Assembly: GCA_964641665.1 (NCBI GenBank)
Contig: CAZXKO010000117.1
Location: forward strand, 20,812 to 84,811
Direction: 5' to 3'
DNA: 64,000 bases
DNA from: Gp1-AA133 sp964641665
Lineage (GTDB): Bacteria > Acidobacteriota > Terriglobia > Terriglobales > Acidobacteriaceae
The notes below the pieces were generated by a model. It had not been told where the DNA came from. It saw only the letters and a list, made by a program, of their open reading frames with translations, and searched no databases. The position numbers and the translations under genes are program-made. Positions within the stretch are counted from its first letter, which is position 1, and every line of letters begins with the position of its first letter. This document shows positions 1 to 7,225 of this stretch, piece after piece.

Positions 1-127
1 CGTGATGTTGGAGGGAAACCAAGAATAATAGAGGCCCTCCGAATCGCACCCGCCAAAAACGCACCCAGACCGTGCATCTCCGCCCGCCGACTGAAACCGT
101 TGCCTGAGCCCTCTGCTTTTATATGCC

Positions 128-157
128 TTGACACGTATATGCTCTTTGGAGTATATC
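128..157 (+). promoter_or_regulatory. sigma70-type promoter of the ArsR gene
   Basis: A perfect -35 box TTGACA lies at 128-133 and a -10-like TATATC at 152-157, with an 18-bp spacer. Transcription would start near 164, which is the ATG of the ArsR gene, so the message could be leaderless. The promoter is read from sequence; the start point is inferred. Confidence 0.5.
137..156. promoter_or_regulatory. palindromic operator inside the ArsR promoter
   Basis: ATATGCTC-TTTG-GAGTATAT is an inverted repeat with 7 of 8 arm positions paired. It lies between and over the -35 and -10 boxes of the same promoter. ArsR-family repressors typically bind AT-rich inverted repeats of this kind at their own promoter, so autorepression of this operon is the simplest reading. 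Confidence 0.45.
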
Positions 158-163
158 AAGCGA

Positions 164-547
164 ATGGAATCTGTCTTCGAAATCATTGCGGAGCCGAACC
201 GCCGCGCGATATTGAGCCTGCTGGTCTTGTCACAACAGTCGGTGGGAGAGATCGAGCGTCAGCTTCGTATGCCGCAGCCGACCGTGTCAAAGCATCTGCG
301 AGTGCTGCGAGAGGCCGGTTTCGTGCAGTCCACCGTGGACGCACAGCGCCGTCTCTACCGGCTGAAACCTGAACCATTTCAGGAGGTGGATGCCTGGCTG
401 ACTCAGTTCCGCCGGTTCTGGTCCGCTCACGTAGATGCTCTTGAACGCCACCTCAACCGCATGGACCACTCAACCCCAACGGAAAAAAAGACAAGGAGAA
501 GCCGACGCGCCCCAAACCGCGGACGTGACAAAGGAGAGAGAAAGTGA
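164..547 (+). CDS. ArsR-family winged-helix transcriptional regulator
   Basis: A 127-residue protein with a typical ArsR winged helix-turn-helix. An N-terminal helix (ESVFEIIAEPNRRAILSLL) is followed by the HTH with QQSVGEIERQL and the recognition helix MPQPTVSKHLRVLREAG at about residues 25-60, then a beta wing. The C-terminus is basic and low in complexity. No metal-binding Cys pair is visible. This fits the non-metal ArsR type that sits beside AHSA1 and VOC genes and controls them. The ATG at 164 was chosen because homology starts there; a TTG at 128 lies inside the -35 box. The stop overlaps the next gene's GTG (GTGA), so the two are translationally coupled. Confidence 0.85.
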   Translation: MESVFEIIAEPNRRAILSLLVLSQQSVGEIERQLRMPQPTVSKHLRVLREAGFVQSTVDAQRRLYRLKPEPFQEVDAWLTQFRRFWSAHVDALERHLNRMDHSTPTEKKTRRSRRAPNRGRDKGERK

Positions 548-942
548 AAATCAAATTGACCAGCGTATACGTCGACGACCAGGACAAGGCCCTCCATTTC
601 TATACGGAGGTACTGGGCTTTGCCAAGAAGACCGATTTCAGTCAGGGCCCATATCGCTGGCTGACCGTGGCTTCACCCGAGGAGCCGGACGGCACTGAGC
701 TGCAGCTGGCGCTGAACAACAGCCCTGCAGCCAAAGTCTATCAGCAGGCGATCTTTCAACAGGGCCAGCCCGCGGCCATGTTCTTCACCGACGACGTCAA
801 GGGCGACTACGAGCGGATCAAGGGCCGCGGCGCCGAGTTCACGATGCCCCCCACTGACGTGACCGGCTCGACCATTGCGAAGCTCAAGGACAACTGCGGC
901 AACCTCATTCAGCTCACCCAGCTGGCACGCTATTCACGCTAA
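544..942 (+). CDS. VOC-superfamily (glyoxalase/bleomycin-resistance-like) protein
   Basis: A 132-residue protein of the vicinal oxygen chelate fold. The first beta-alpha-beta module is MKIKLTSVYVDDQDKALHFYTEVLGF, and the second begins near residue 75 (AAMFFTDDVKGDYERIKGRGAEF). It ends in the characteristic DNCGNLIQLTQL strand. Such proteins act in the cytoplasm as metal-dependent lyases, dioxygenases or antibiotic-binding proteins; the substrate cannot be told from sequence. The start is GTG 544 behind an AGGAGAG ribosome-binding site. It is the second gene of the ArsR operon, 10 bases before the SRPBCC gene. Confidence 0.85.
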   Translation: MKIKLTSVYVDDQDKALHFYTEVLGFAKKTDFSQGPYRWLTVASPEEPDGTELQLALNNSPAAKVYQQAIFQQGQPAAMFFTDDVKGDYERIKGRGAEFTMPPTDVTGSTIAKLKDNCGNLIQLTQLARYSR

Positions 943-952
943 GGAGAGGAAG

Positions 953-1540
953 TTGACCAATCGCGAGCAGTACGCACCGGGGCCGGCCAGCGGGGCGCAG
1001 ATACGAAAGGACCGGGGACAAAACGGTGAGGAAAAGTGGACGCTCATTCTCGTCCGCGAACTGCGCCACGCGCCGGAAAAAGTCTGGCAGGCGCTGACCG
1101 ACCCGGCGCATCTGCGCGAGTGGGCGCCCTTCGACGCCGATGGGAGCCTGGGCATGGTTGGAGCCACGGTGAAGCTCACCACCGTGGGCGCGCCCGTACC
1201 GCGTGTTACCGAAACAAAGGTGACGCGCGCCGATGCTCCCGAGGTGCTTGAGTACAAGTGGGGCGACTTCGATATGCGGTGGGAACTCGAAGCCCTGGGT
1301 GGCGGCACGCGCCTGACGCTCTGGACCAACATCGGTCACCGCTTCATCGCAATGGGTGCGGCCGGGTGGCACATTTGTTTCGATGTTCTCGATCACCTTC
1401 TCGCAGGAACTCCCATTGGACGCATGGTTGGCCCCGAGGCCATGAAGTTCGGCGGCTGGCAACGGTTGAACACGGAGTACGGCAAGCAGTTCGGTATCGA
1501 ATCGCCCAACCGGCCGCCGCAGGCGGCGCAAAAGCCGTGA
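953..1540 (+). CDS. AHSA1/SRPBCC-family protein
   Basis: A 195-residue START-like/AHSA1-fold protein. The signature RELRHAPEKVWQALTDPAHLREWAPF lies at about residues 36-62, with a central ALGGGTRLTLWTNI strand and a C-terminal helix around GWHICFDVLDHLL. Members of this group bind hydrophobic small molecules in a cavity and are commonly encoded beside an ArsR regulator, as here. The start is TTG 953, directly behind AAGGAGAGG at 941-949. An upstream ATG at 875 would overlap the VOC gene by 68 bases and lacks such a site. The ligand is unknown. Confidence 0.8.
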   Translation: MTNREQYAPGPASGAQIRKDRGQNGEEKWTLILVRELRHAPEKVWQALTDPAHLREWAPFDADGSLGMVGATVKLTTVGAPVPRVTETKVTRADAPEVLEYKWGDFDMRWELEALGGGTRLTLWTNIGHRFIAMGAAGWHICFDVLDHLLAGTPIGRMVGPEAMKFGGWQRLNTEYGKQFGIESPNRPPQAAQKP

Positions 1541-1561
1541 ATTGAGGTGGATCGTAAAGCA

Positions 1562-2140
1562 ATGCACCAGCGACTTACGAGAAATAAAAAGGAGTTGTCA
1601 TCAGAACAAGGCAAAGAACTGCTCAGCGCCTTGAAAGCCCGTTTTGAGAAAAACATGCACCGCCATAAAGGCATTGAATGGGCTCACGTGCAAGCGAAGC
1701 TGGCAGCGAATGCTGAGAAACTGTGGTCACTCAATGAAATGGAAAACACTGGGGGCGAACCGGACGTGATTGGTCAGGATAAAAAGACGGGCGAATACTT
1801 TTTTTACGATTGCTCCGCGGAAAGCCCCAAGGGCCGCAGAAGTGTTTGCTACGACCGTGAAGCGCTGGAGTCAAGGAAGGAACATAAACCAGGAGATAAC
1901 GCCGTTGATATGGCAGCTGCCATGGGCGTTGAACTTTTGACGGAAGAACAGTATCGAGAGTTGCAGAAACTTGGAGATTTCGATACGAAAACGTCGAGCT
2001 GGGTGAAAACACCTTCTAAAGTCAGAAAGCTCGGCGGGGCCCTCTTTTGCGATCGCCGTTTCGACACTGTCTTCCTGTATCACAACGGTGCGGAATCCTA
2101 CTACGCCGCGAGAGGGTTCCGTAGCGGGCTAAGGGTTTAA
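1562..2140 (+). CDS. DUF4256 family protein
   Basis: A 192-residue cytoplasmic protein matching the DUF4256 family, whose function is unknown. Recognisable parts are SALKARFEKNMHRHKGIEW near the N-terminus, then GGEPDVIGQDKKTGEYFFYDCSAESP and LCYDREAL-like text, and MAAAMGVELLTEEQYRELQKLG in the second half. There is no signal peptide or membrane segment. The ATG at 1562 follows GAGGTGG; a GTG at 1547 is an alternative that adds five residues. It lies 21 bases after the SRPBCC gene and probably belongs to the same transcript. Confidence 0.75.
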   Translation: MHQRLTRNKKELSSEQGKELLSALKARFEKNMHRHKGIEWAHVQAKLAANAEKLWSLNEMENTGGEPDVIGQDKKTGEYFFYDCSAESPKGRRSVCYDREALESRKEHKPGDNAVDMAAAMGVELLTEEQYRELQKLGDFDTKTSSWVKTPSKVRKLGGALFCDRRFDTVFLYHNGAESYYAARGFRSGLRV

Positions 2141-2310
2141 CTTTCGCAGATGTGCCCCATCGTTGCGCGTTCTTTGGGCAAGAGCTTGCCCTGAGTCGAA
2201 GGGTGGATTCCAGGACCCGGACGTCTGGCATCGAGGGATAGGAGCTGCACGAACTCCTAGCGGAAGTTCAGGAAAGAAAAGACCGAAGACCAAATTCAAG
2301 GAGTGACATC

Positions 2311-2574
2311 GTGGCCCAATCAACCAATGCAGGAAACATCGTGAACCGAGGCATCGCCCGTTCGATTTTCCGTTGGATTCACATCATCTTCAGCATTCCG
2401 ATACTCGGCTATATCTATAGTCCGTTTGACAAACTTCCAGGTTACGCCGCCCCAACCCGGTATGTCTTCCTTCCTATGATGGTGCTTACGGGGTTGTGGA
2501 TGTGGAAAGGCCACGTCCTTCGACGCCTTGTTTCGAACAGACCGTCGTATCAAGACGCTACAGCGAACCGCTGA
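2311..2574 (+). CDS. small integral membrane protein
   Basis: An 87-residue protein with two predicted membrane segments, about residues 21-41 (IFRWIHIIFSIPILGYIY) and 50-65 (YVFLPMMVLTGLWMWKG), and a short basic tail. The start is GTG 2311 with AAGGAG at 2298-2303. Proteins of this appearance are common beside AHSA1 and DUF1801 genes in Acidobacteriota; no function is known to me. It is separated from the DUF4256 gene by 170 bases in which I recognise nothing. Confidence 0.6.
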   Translation: MAQSTNAGNIVNRGIARSIFRWIHIIFSIPILGYIYSPFDKLPGYAAPTRYVFLPMMVLTGLWMWKGHVLRRLVSNRPSYQDATANR

Positions 2575-2776
2575 CGGCGCGGCTCTGCTGCTCGAGCACT
2601 TCTTCTGGCACCGCCTGTTCAGATCGTTGGAGTGCGTGGAGGCGGCGATGTCGGCGACATCCCCGCTCAAGCCAAACCGGGCTCGAGTGGGCCACTTGCC
2701 AGAAGACCCTGCCACTTGCGGAGGTTGCAGGTTCCCCTGAGCGCAGCTAAATTAGGTGCGAGCGTTGGAACTGTAC

Positions 2777-3238
2777 ATGAAAGGGGACGTCCCAGTGGAA
2801 CCTGCTTCTGCATTCATCGACGAGAAGATCAAGCAACTTGGGGATTGGCGCGGGAAGATGCTCGCGAGAGTGCGCACAATCATTCACCAGGCAGACCCTG
2901 AGATCGTCGAAGAGTGGAAGTGGGTCAAGCCGACATCGCCGGGGACCCCCGTCTTCTCCCACGGCGGCATCGTCTGCACGGGAGAGACGCACAAGAACGT
3001 CGTCAAGATGACATTTGCCAAGGGAGCTGCGTTGAAGGACCCTTCCGGTCTATTTAACTCCAGCCTCGACGGGAATGTCAGGCGCGCCATCGACATCCAC
3101 GAAGGCGAAAACATCGATGAGGCGGCCTTGAAGGATCTCATCCGCGCCGCCGTGGCGCTCAATCTCAAGGGCAAGACCAAGACCGAGCCGAAGAGCAAGC
3201 CGAAGCCCCGGCGAGCGAGCAGTAAGCGCGCCGACTAG
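2777..3238 (+). CDS. DUF1801 (YdhG-like) domain protein
   Basis: A 153-residue protein with a DUF1801 core from about residue 13 to 125. The family pattern is visible in FIDEKIKQLGDWRGKMLARVRTII, IVEEWKWVKPTSPGTPVFSHGG and VVKMTFAKGAALKDP. The C-terminal 20 residues are a Lys/Pro/Arg-rich tail that may bind nucleic acid. DUF1801 folds resemble a small frataxin-like sandwich and have no assigned reaction. The ATG at 2777 is preferred; a GTG at 2756 would add seven residues. It closes the left-flank cluster. The 210 bases after it, up to the tRNA remnant, hold nothing I recognise. Confidence 0.8.
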   Translation: MKGDVPVEPASAFIDEKIKQLGDWRGKMLARVRTIIHQADPEIVEEWKWVKPTSPGTPVFSHGGIVCTGETHKNVVKMTFAKGAALKDPSGLFNSSLDGNVRRAIDIHEGENIDEAALKDLIRAAVALNLKGKTKTEPKSKPKPRRASSKRAD

Positions 3239-3447
3239 CTTGATCGCAGGTCCTGCATCTTAGGTCATTCGCGGATTCAGGCCAGCACTCGACCTTTACA
3301 CGGACGAAGACCTGACGAGATGATCACAGCTCAAGAGAAGTTCCTTGACGCATTGGGATTCTAAGCTGGAAATGTCCAGCGAAGCGTGTGGGTGAGACTG
3401 CGGGTAGACTTCAGTGGAAGCACCATTCATTAACCGCTCTGGAATGA

Positions 3448-3493
3448 ATGGCGGGGACGACGGGACTCGAACCCGCGGCCTCTGCCGTGACAG
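3448..3493 (-). repeat. attL: displaced 3' fragment of tRNA-Asp
   Basis: These 46 bases are identical to 45190-45235 in the same orientation. They match the tRNA-Asp 3' end including CCA, acceptor strand, T arm, variable loop, 3' anticodon stem and the whole anticodon loop. Identity stops exactly where the 5' anticodon stem would begin. This is the classic scar of site-specific integration into a tRNA gene and marks the left end of the 41.7-kb island. Confidence 0.9.
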
Positions 3494-3520
3494 AGAATCT
3501 GGCTGATGTAACTAATTGAA

Positions 3521-3550
3521 ATCAAACGGTGTTGGCGGACGTCGTTTGAT
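3521..3550. other. inverted repeat just inside attL
   Basis: ATCAAACG (3521-3528) and CGTTTGAT (3543-3550) form a perfect 8-bp inverted repeat with a 14-base loop, 28 bases inside the island. It could be a factor-binding or arm site for excision, or a hairpin ending transcription into the flank. Only the symmetry is seen. Confidence 0.3.
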
Positions 3551-3667
3551 ACTGTAAGGCACCGTACGGCACTTCTTATCGTCCCCTTATTATCCCCAGA
3601 TCTAAAGCGATCGAAAATCAATCAACGTAGGCGGTTCATCAGTACCGGTGGCTCTGATTCGGTTGAG

Positions 3668-5310
3668 ATGGGCACATTCAGCAGCCATCAAGCGCCAGGA
3701 AATTACTCGGAAAGTATGCTTCGCGAATCATTCCTTGTCCCATTCGAAGCGGCCGTACGCGAAGCTCACGCCGGCAGCATTATGGCTTCCTACAACGAAA
3801 TCGACCGAATTCCTTCTCATGTGAACCACTGGCTGCTCGACACTGTGCTGCGCCGGGAATGGGGGTTTGACGGCTACGTCACCTCCGATGGCGACGGGTT
3901 ACAGATGCTGGTGAAGACGCACCACGTGGCTCGAGACTTCACGGAGGCTGCTCGCAAGGCCCTCGCAGCAGGTATGGACTACGATCTGTCCGATGGGTCC
4001 GTCTATGAAACGCTGGTAAATCAGGTGCGACAGGGGACAGTTCCGGAAGCGGAGGTCGACAAGGCGGTGCAACGAATTCTTACCGAGAAGTTTCGCCTCG
4101 GCCTCTTCGATCACCCCTACGTGGACCCTGACTATGCGGAACAAGTCACAAACAGCCAGCAACACCGGGCGTTGGCCCTCGGGGTAGCAGAGAAGTCGAT
4201 CGTGCTGCTGAAGAATGAAAACCACCTCTTGCCGTTGGACTCGGCAAACCTGCACACCATTGCGGTTATCGGTCCGAACGCGGCCAACGTACATCTTGGA
4301 GGCTACAGTCGCGGGCCAGGAGCGGATCACGAGGTGAGCATTCTTGAAGGTGTTCGACGCCGGGTTGGGTCCGCCGTCAAAGTCACTTACGCCGAAGGTT
4401 GCAAGATCACCATCGGCAAACAGGGCTGGGCGGGCCGGTACGAGAACAACGTTCAACAGCCAGGGCCGGGCACCGAAGTCGCGGGCATTCATGCTGCTGC
4501 CGAAGCCGCTCGGCAGGCAGATATCGCCATCGTCGTCGTTGGAGAAAACGAGAGCACGAATCGGGAAGCTTGGTCGGAGGAGCATCTCGGTGACCGCGAC
4601 TCGCTCGATTTGCCTGGGGGCCCAGGACAAACTCGTAAAGGCGGTGGTGGCTACCTGGACGCCGACCGTCGTTTTCCTGATCAATGGACGCCCGCTTTCC
4701 GTCAACGCGATCCAGGCCAGCGTTTCCGCAATTCTTGAAGGCCGGTACCTGGGCGAGCAGGGCGGAGTCGCTGCGGCTGAAGTCTTGTTCGGAGATGTGA
4801 ACCCAGGCGGGAAATTGCCGATCACGCGCTCGGTGGGACACTTGCCTGCGTACGACAACCAAAAAACCTCGCGCAATCGAAGCTACCTTTTTGCTGACTC
4901 GAGCCCGCTGTTTCGGTTTGGCTACGGGCTCAGTTACACATCCTTTCGTTACGACGATCTAAACGTAGCACCGAATCCGATCAAAGCGGGTGCGAGTGCT
5001 ACGGTCTCAGTGACGGTCACCAATACCGGACAACGCGAAGGGGACGAAGTGGTTACAGATGTATATCCACCAGCGCGTCGCATCCCTGACCCGTCCGGTC
5101 CTGGAACTGCGGGGATTTAGCCGGATCACCCTGAAGCCGGGCGAGCAGAGGACCATCGACCTTCCTTTGACTGGTGACGCGCTCTCGATGCTGGATGTCG
5201 ACATGAAACGGGTCGTCGAGCCCGGGATATTCGAGATCATTCTGGGGACTGATTCCAACCGCACAACCGAAACTCTTTTGCAGGTGGAAGCAGCCTCTTC
5301 TCCGCAATGA
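3668..5310 (+). pseudogene. GH3 beta-glucosidase/xylosidase, 5'-truncated and frameshifted
   Basis: The remnant starts mid-domain at NYSESMLRESFLVPFEAAVREAHAGSIMASYNEID. It lacks about 200-250 N-terminal residues, including the signal peptide and most of the TIM barrel. The nucleophile region (GYVTSDGDGL) and the C-terminal sandwich and FN3-like domains (FGYGLSYTSFRY, VTNTGQREGDEVV) remain, but in three frames. The first shift lies in the G-run 4616-4620, after DRDSLDLPG. The second is an extra A near 5055, after GDEVV. Each is one base too many. The truncation lies within 175 bp of attL, so the island end or an earlier rearrangement removed the front. It is not expected to be active. Confidence 0.85.
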
Positions 5311-5342
5311 ATAGTGCGGGGACACGATGGGGGATTTGTGAC

Positions 5343-6410
5343 TTATGCCGAGTTCCCCTCGGGGCACACCGCCGAGTTACGGAGACGTATCTCCGCTTTC
5401 AAGGTGATGATTTTCGCCCAAGAATTCGGGTCGATGCCTTCCTCGCCGGATAGCATCTCTAACAGTATGCTGGCGGCACGCTGACCCATCTCGTAGCCGG
5501 GTTGGGCTACGACGGTTAGTTGAGGTTTCAAAAGTGTGCCGAAACTGAGTCCGTAAGTATCAGGCGCAGGCTCGTCGAAGCCAATAATGCTCAGTTGTTG
5601 CGGACAGCGCACGCCCAGCTCCTGAATCGCGCGCAGCAAACCGATAGTCATGGCGCCGCTCCCGGAGAGAATCGCAGTGGGAGGCTCATCGAGACGCAAT
5701 AACTCCAGGCCGCTGCGATAACCGCCTTCGGGTGTGAAATCACCGCGTTTGAAATACTGTGTGCGCAGCGCCAAGTGCGCATCTGCCAGTGCCTGTCGAA
5801 ATCCTTCCGCGCGCTCACTGCCCGTGGACACTTCGAGGCGTCCTGCGATGAAGGCAATGTTTGTATGTCCCAGGCGTATGAGATGCTGAGTCGCTTCATA
5901 CGCGGCTTCCATATTGTTAATCACTACCGCTGGCCCGGGATATTGGGGCGGCACGCGGTCAAACAAAACCATCGGCGTCGCAGGACGGCCGTTACCACGA
6001 CCGACTGAGTACATGTCTGTCGACGCCAGGAGGATGCCATCCACACGTCGCGAGAGCAACAACCGGATGTGTCGTTGTTCCTGGGCCGTGTCGTCGTTCG
6101 AGTTGCACAAGAGCAGCGAGTAACCGGACATACGAACCGTATCCTCGGCGCCGCGAACCACATCGACGAAAAAACCGCTGGAAAAGTCGGGGATGACGAC
6201 GCCGATGGTGGTCGTGCGGCGCACTTTCAAACTGCGCGCTACCTGGTCGGGATGGTAGTCGAGGGCGCGCATGGCGTCCTGGACACGTTTTACCAAGGGG
6301 GGGCTCACAACCTGCTTGCCATTCGCCACGGCCGAGACGGTCGCGACCGATACTCCAGCTAATCGCGCCACGTCCCGCATGGTGTAGGAAGGCGTCCTGC
6401 CGGCAGCCAT
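5343..6410 (-). CDS. LacI-family transcriptional regulator
   Basis: A 355-residue LacI/GalR-type regulator. The DNA-binding HTH occupies about residues 10-60 (TMRDVARLAGVSVATVSAVANG, then the hinge region YHPDQVARSLK). A periplasmic-binding-protein-like sugar sensor domain follows, with GVVIPDFSSGFF, RRVDGILLAS and LSIIGFDEP. ATG 6410 was chosen because the HTH begins ten residues later; an upstream ATG at 6467 adds 19 residues unlike the family. It converges with the broken GH3 gene and probably answers a sugar released by the island's enzymes. Which promoter it controls is not visible; AAACGTTT-type sites at 16.3 and 18.4 kb are candidates. Confidence 0.9.
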   Translation of the reverse strand: MAAGRTPSYTMRDVARLAGVSVATVSAVANGKQVVSPPLVKRVQDAMRALDYHPDQVARSLKVRRTTTIGVVIPDFSSGFFVDVVRGAEDTVRMSGYSLLLCNSNDDTAQEQRHIRLLLSRRVDGILLASTDMYSVGRGNGRPATPMVLFDRVPPQYPGPAVVINNMEAAYEATQHLIRLGHTNIAFIAGRLEVSTGSERAEGFRQALADAHLALRTQYFKRGDFTPEGGYRSGLELLRLDEPPTAILSGSGAMTIGLLRAIQELGVRCPQQLSIIGFDEPAPDTYGLSFGTLLKPQLTVVAQPGYEMGQRAASILLEMLSGEEGIDPNSWAKIITLKAEIRLRNSAVCPEGNSA

Positions 6411-6514
6411 GCCGTGATGATAACCTTTGACCGAACAAAACGCTAAAGAGGGGAAAGTAGTCGGCACCCAACGGCCGGATCCGACGCTTTGAACGTTGGA
6501 AATGTTCGCGTCGA

Positions 6515-7013
6515 GGGGGCCTACCCTGGCAGGTAACGCCTGGACGCACTACCCGAATATCGCGGTCTGTAACCGGCCGATGAAGCTCTGGAACATCCAC
6601 CTTGGGCATGTGGCAGGAGGTACAACCGGTCTTGCGGATTGGGCAGGCAGCTCCGGGATGATCAGGTGAAGCCGCCCCCGCGACAGATGCGTGGCAGTCC
6701 AGACATTTTGAATCGTAGACTTCTGCCCGGTGCTCGAGGGGGGCTTGCGGATCGTGGCAGGTTACACACGCGAGGCGCGCGGCGCCCTTGCCCCATCACT
6801 TGCTGTTTTCGAGACGGTACCCGGCGAAATCACAGTGGTATTTCCGGTTTTGCCGCTTAACCGCACGTCCCACGACGTGGAATGACACGCTCCGCAGAAG
6901 TCGACCGAGTCGGTCGCACCCAGTTGGCCAGGATCGAAGATCAGCTCTCGGTCAATCTCGCCATCGGGCCTGCCGGCCAAAAGCATTTCTGCCTGTGCCA
7001 TGCAGGCGCTCAT
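6515..7013 (-). pseudogene. multihaem c-type cytochrome remnant
   Basis: Read on the minus strand, the segment holds four CxxCH haem motifs in order: CGACH, CVTCH, CLDCH and CTSCH. They lie in family-like context (FCGACHSTSW, ARLACVTCHDP, SKCLDCHASV, GCTSCHMPK), ending near VVRPG. The last three share one frame. That frame has an in-frame TGA just before CVTCH, and the first motif is in a different frame, so the gene is dead. No intact N-terminus or export signal remains. It resembles the cytochrome/TPR electron-transfer proteins of Acidobacteriota and has no link to the sugar genes beside it. Confidence 0.65.
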
Positions 7014-7014
7014 C

Positions 7015-7098
7015 ATAAGCGCGATAAACAGTGCTCAGCCCTCCTTCGCCAATCTCGGTTACGATCCGGCAGCGGCCCAGCACCTGATCGATCAACAT
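7015..7098 (-). pseudogene. N-terminal scrap of a Ser/Thr protein kinase
   Basis: About 25 residues remain. They carry the glycine-rich ATP loop of a PknB-type kinase: GRCRIVTEIGEGGLSTVYRA, followed by YDERL. Downstream the sequence runs straight into the cytochrome remnant, so the rest of the kinase is missing. The canonical loop GxGxxGxVY is recognisable with one change (GGLSTVY). This is a rearrangement scar, not a gene. Confidence 0.5.
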
Positions 7099-7225
7099 CG
7101 CGCATGAACCGCTAGGCTGTACTTTGTGCAGCGTCAACGAAAGCGGTCTTGGTCTGTGAATGCTTCTATTGACCGCAAGTGGATCGCATGGCGAAAGAGC
7201 AAAAACGTTAACTTGGAAACTTCTC

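Noticed and set aside
3430..3621. Small minus-strand frame ending RGRGFESRRPRH
   Set aside because: This translates the tRNA-Asp 3' fragment; the same peptide appears at the real tRNA near 45.2 kb. It is not a protein.
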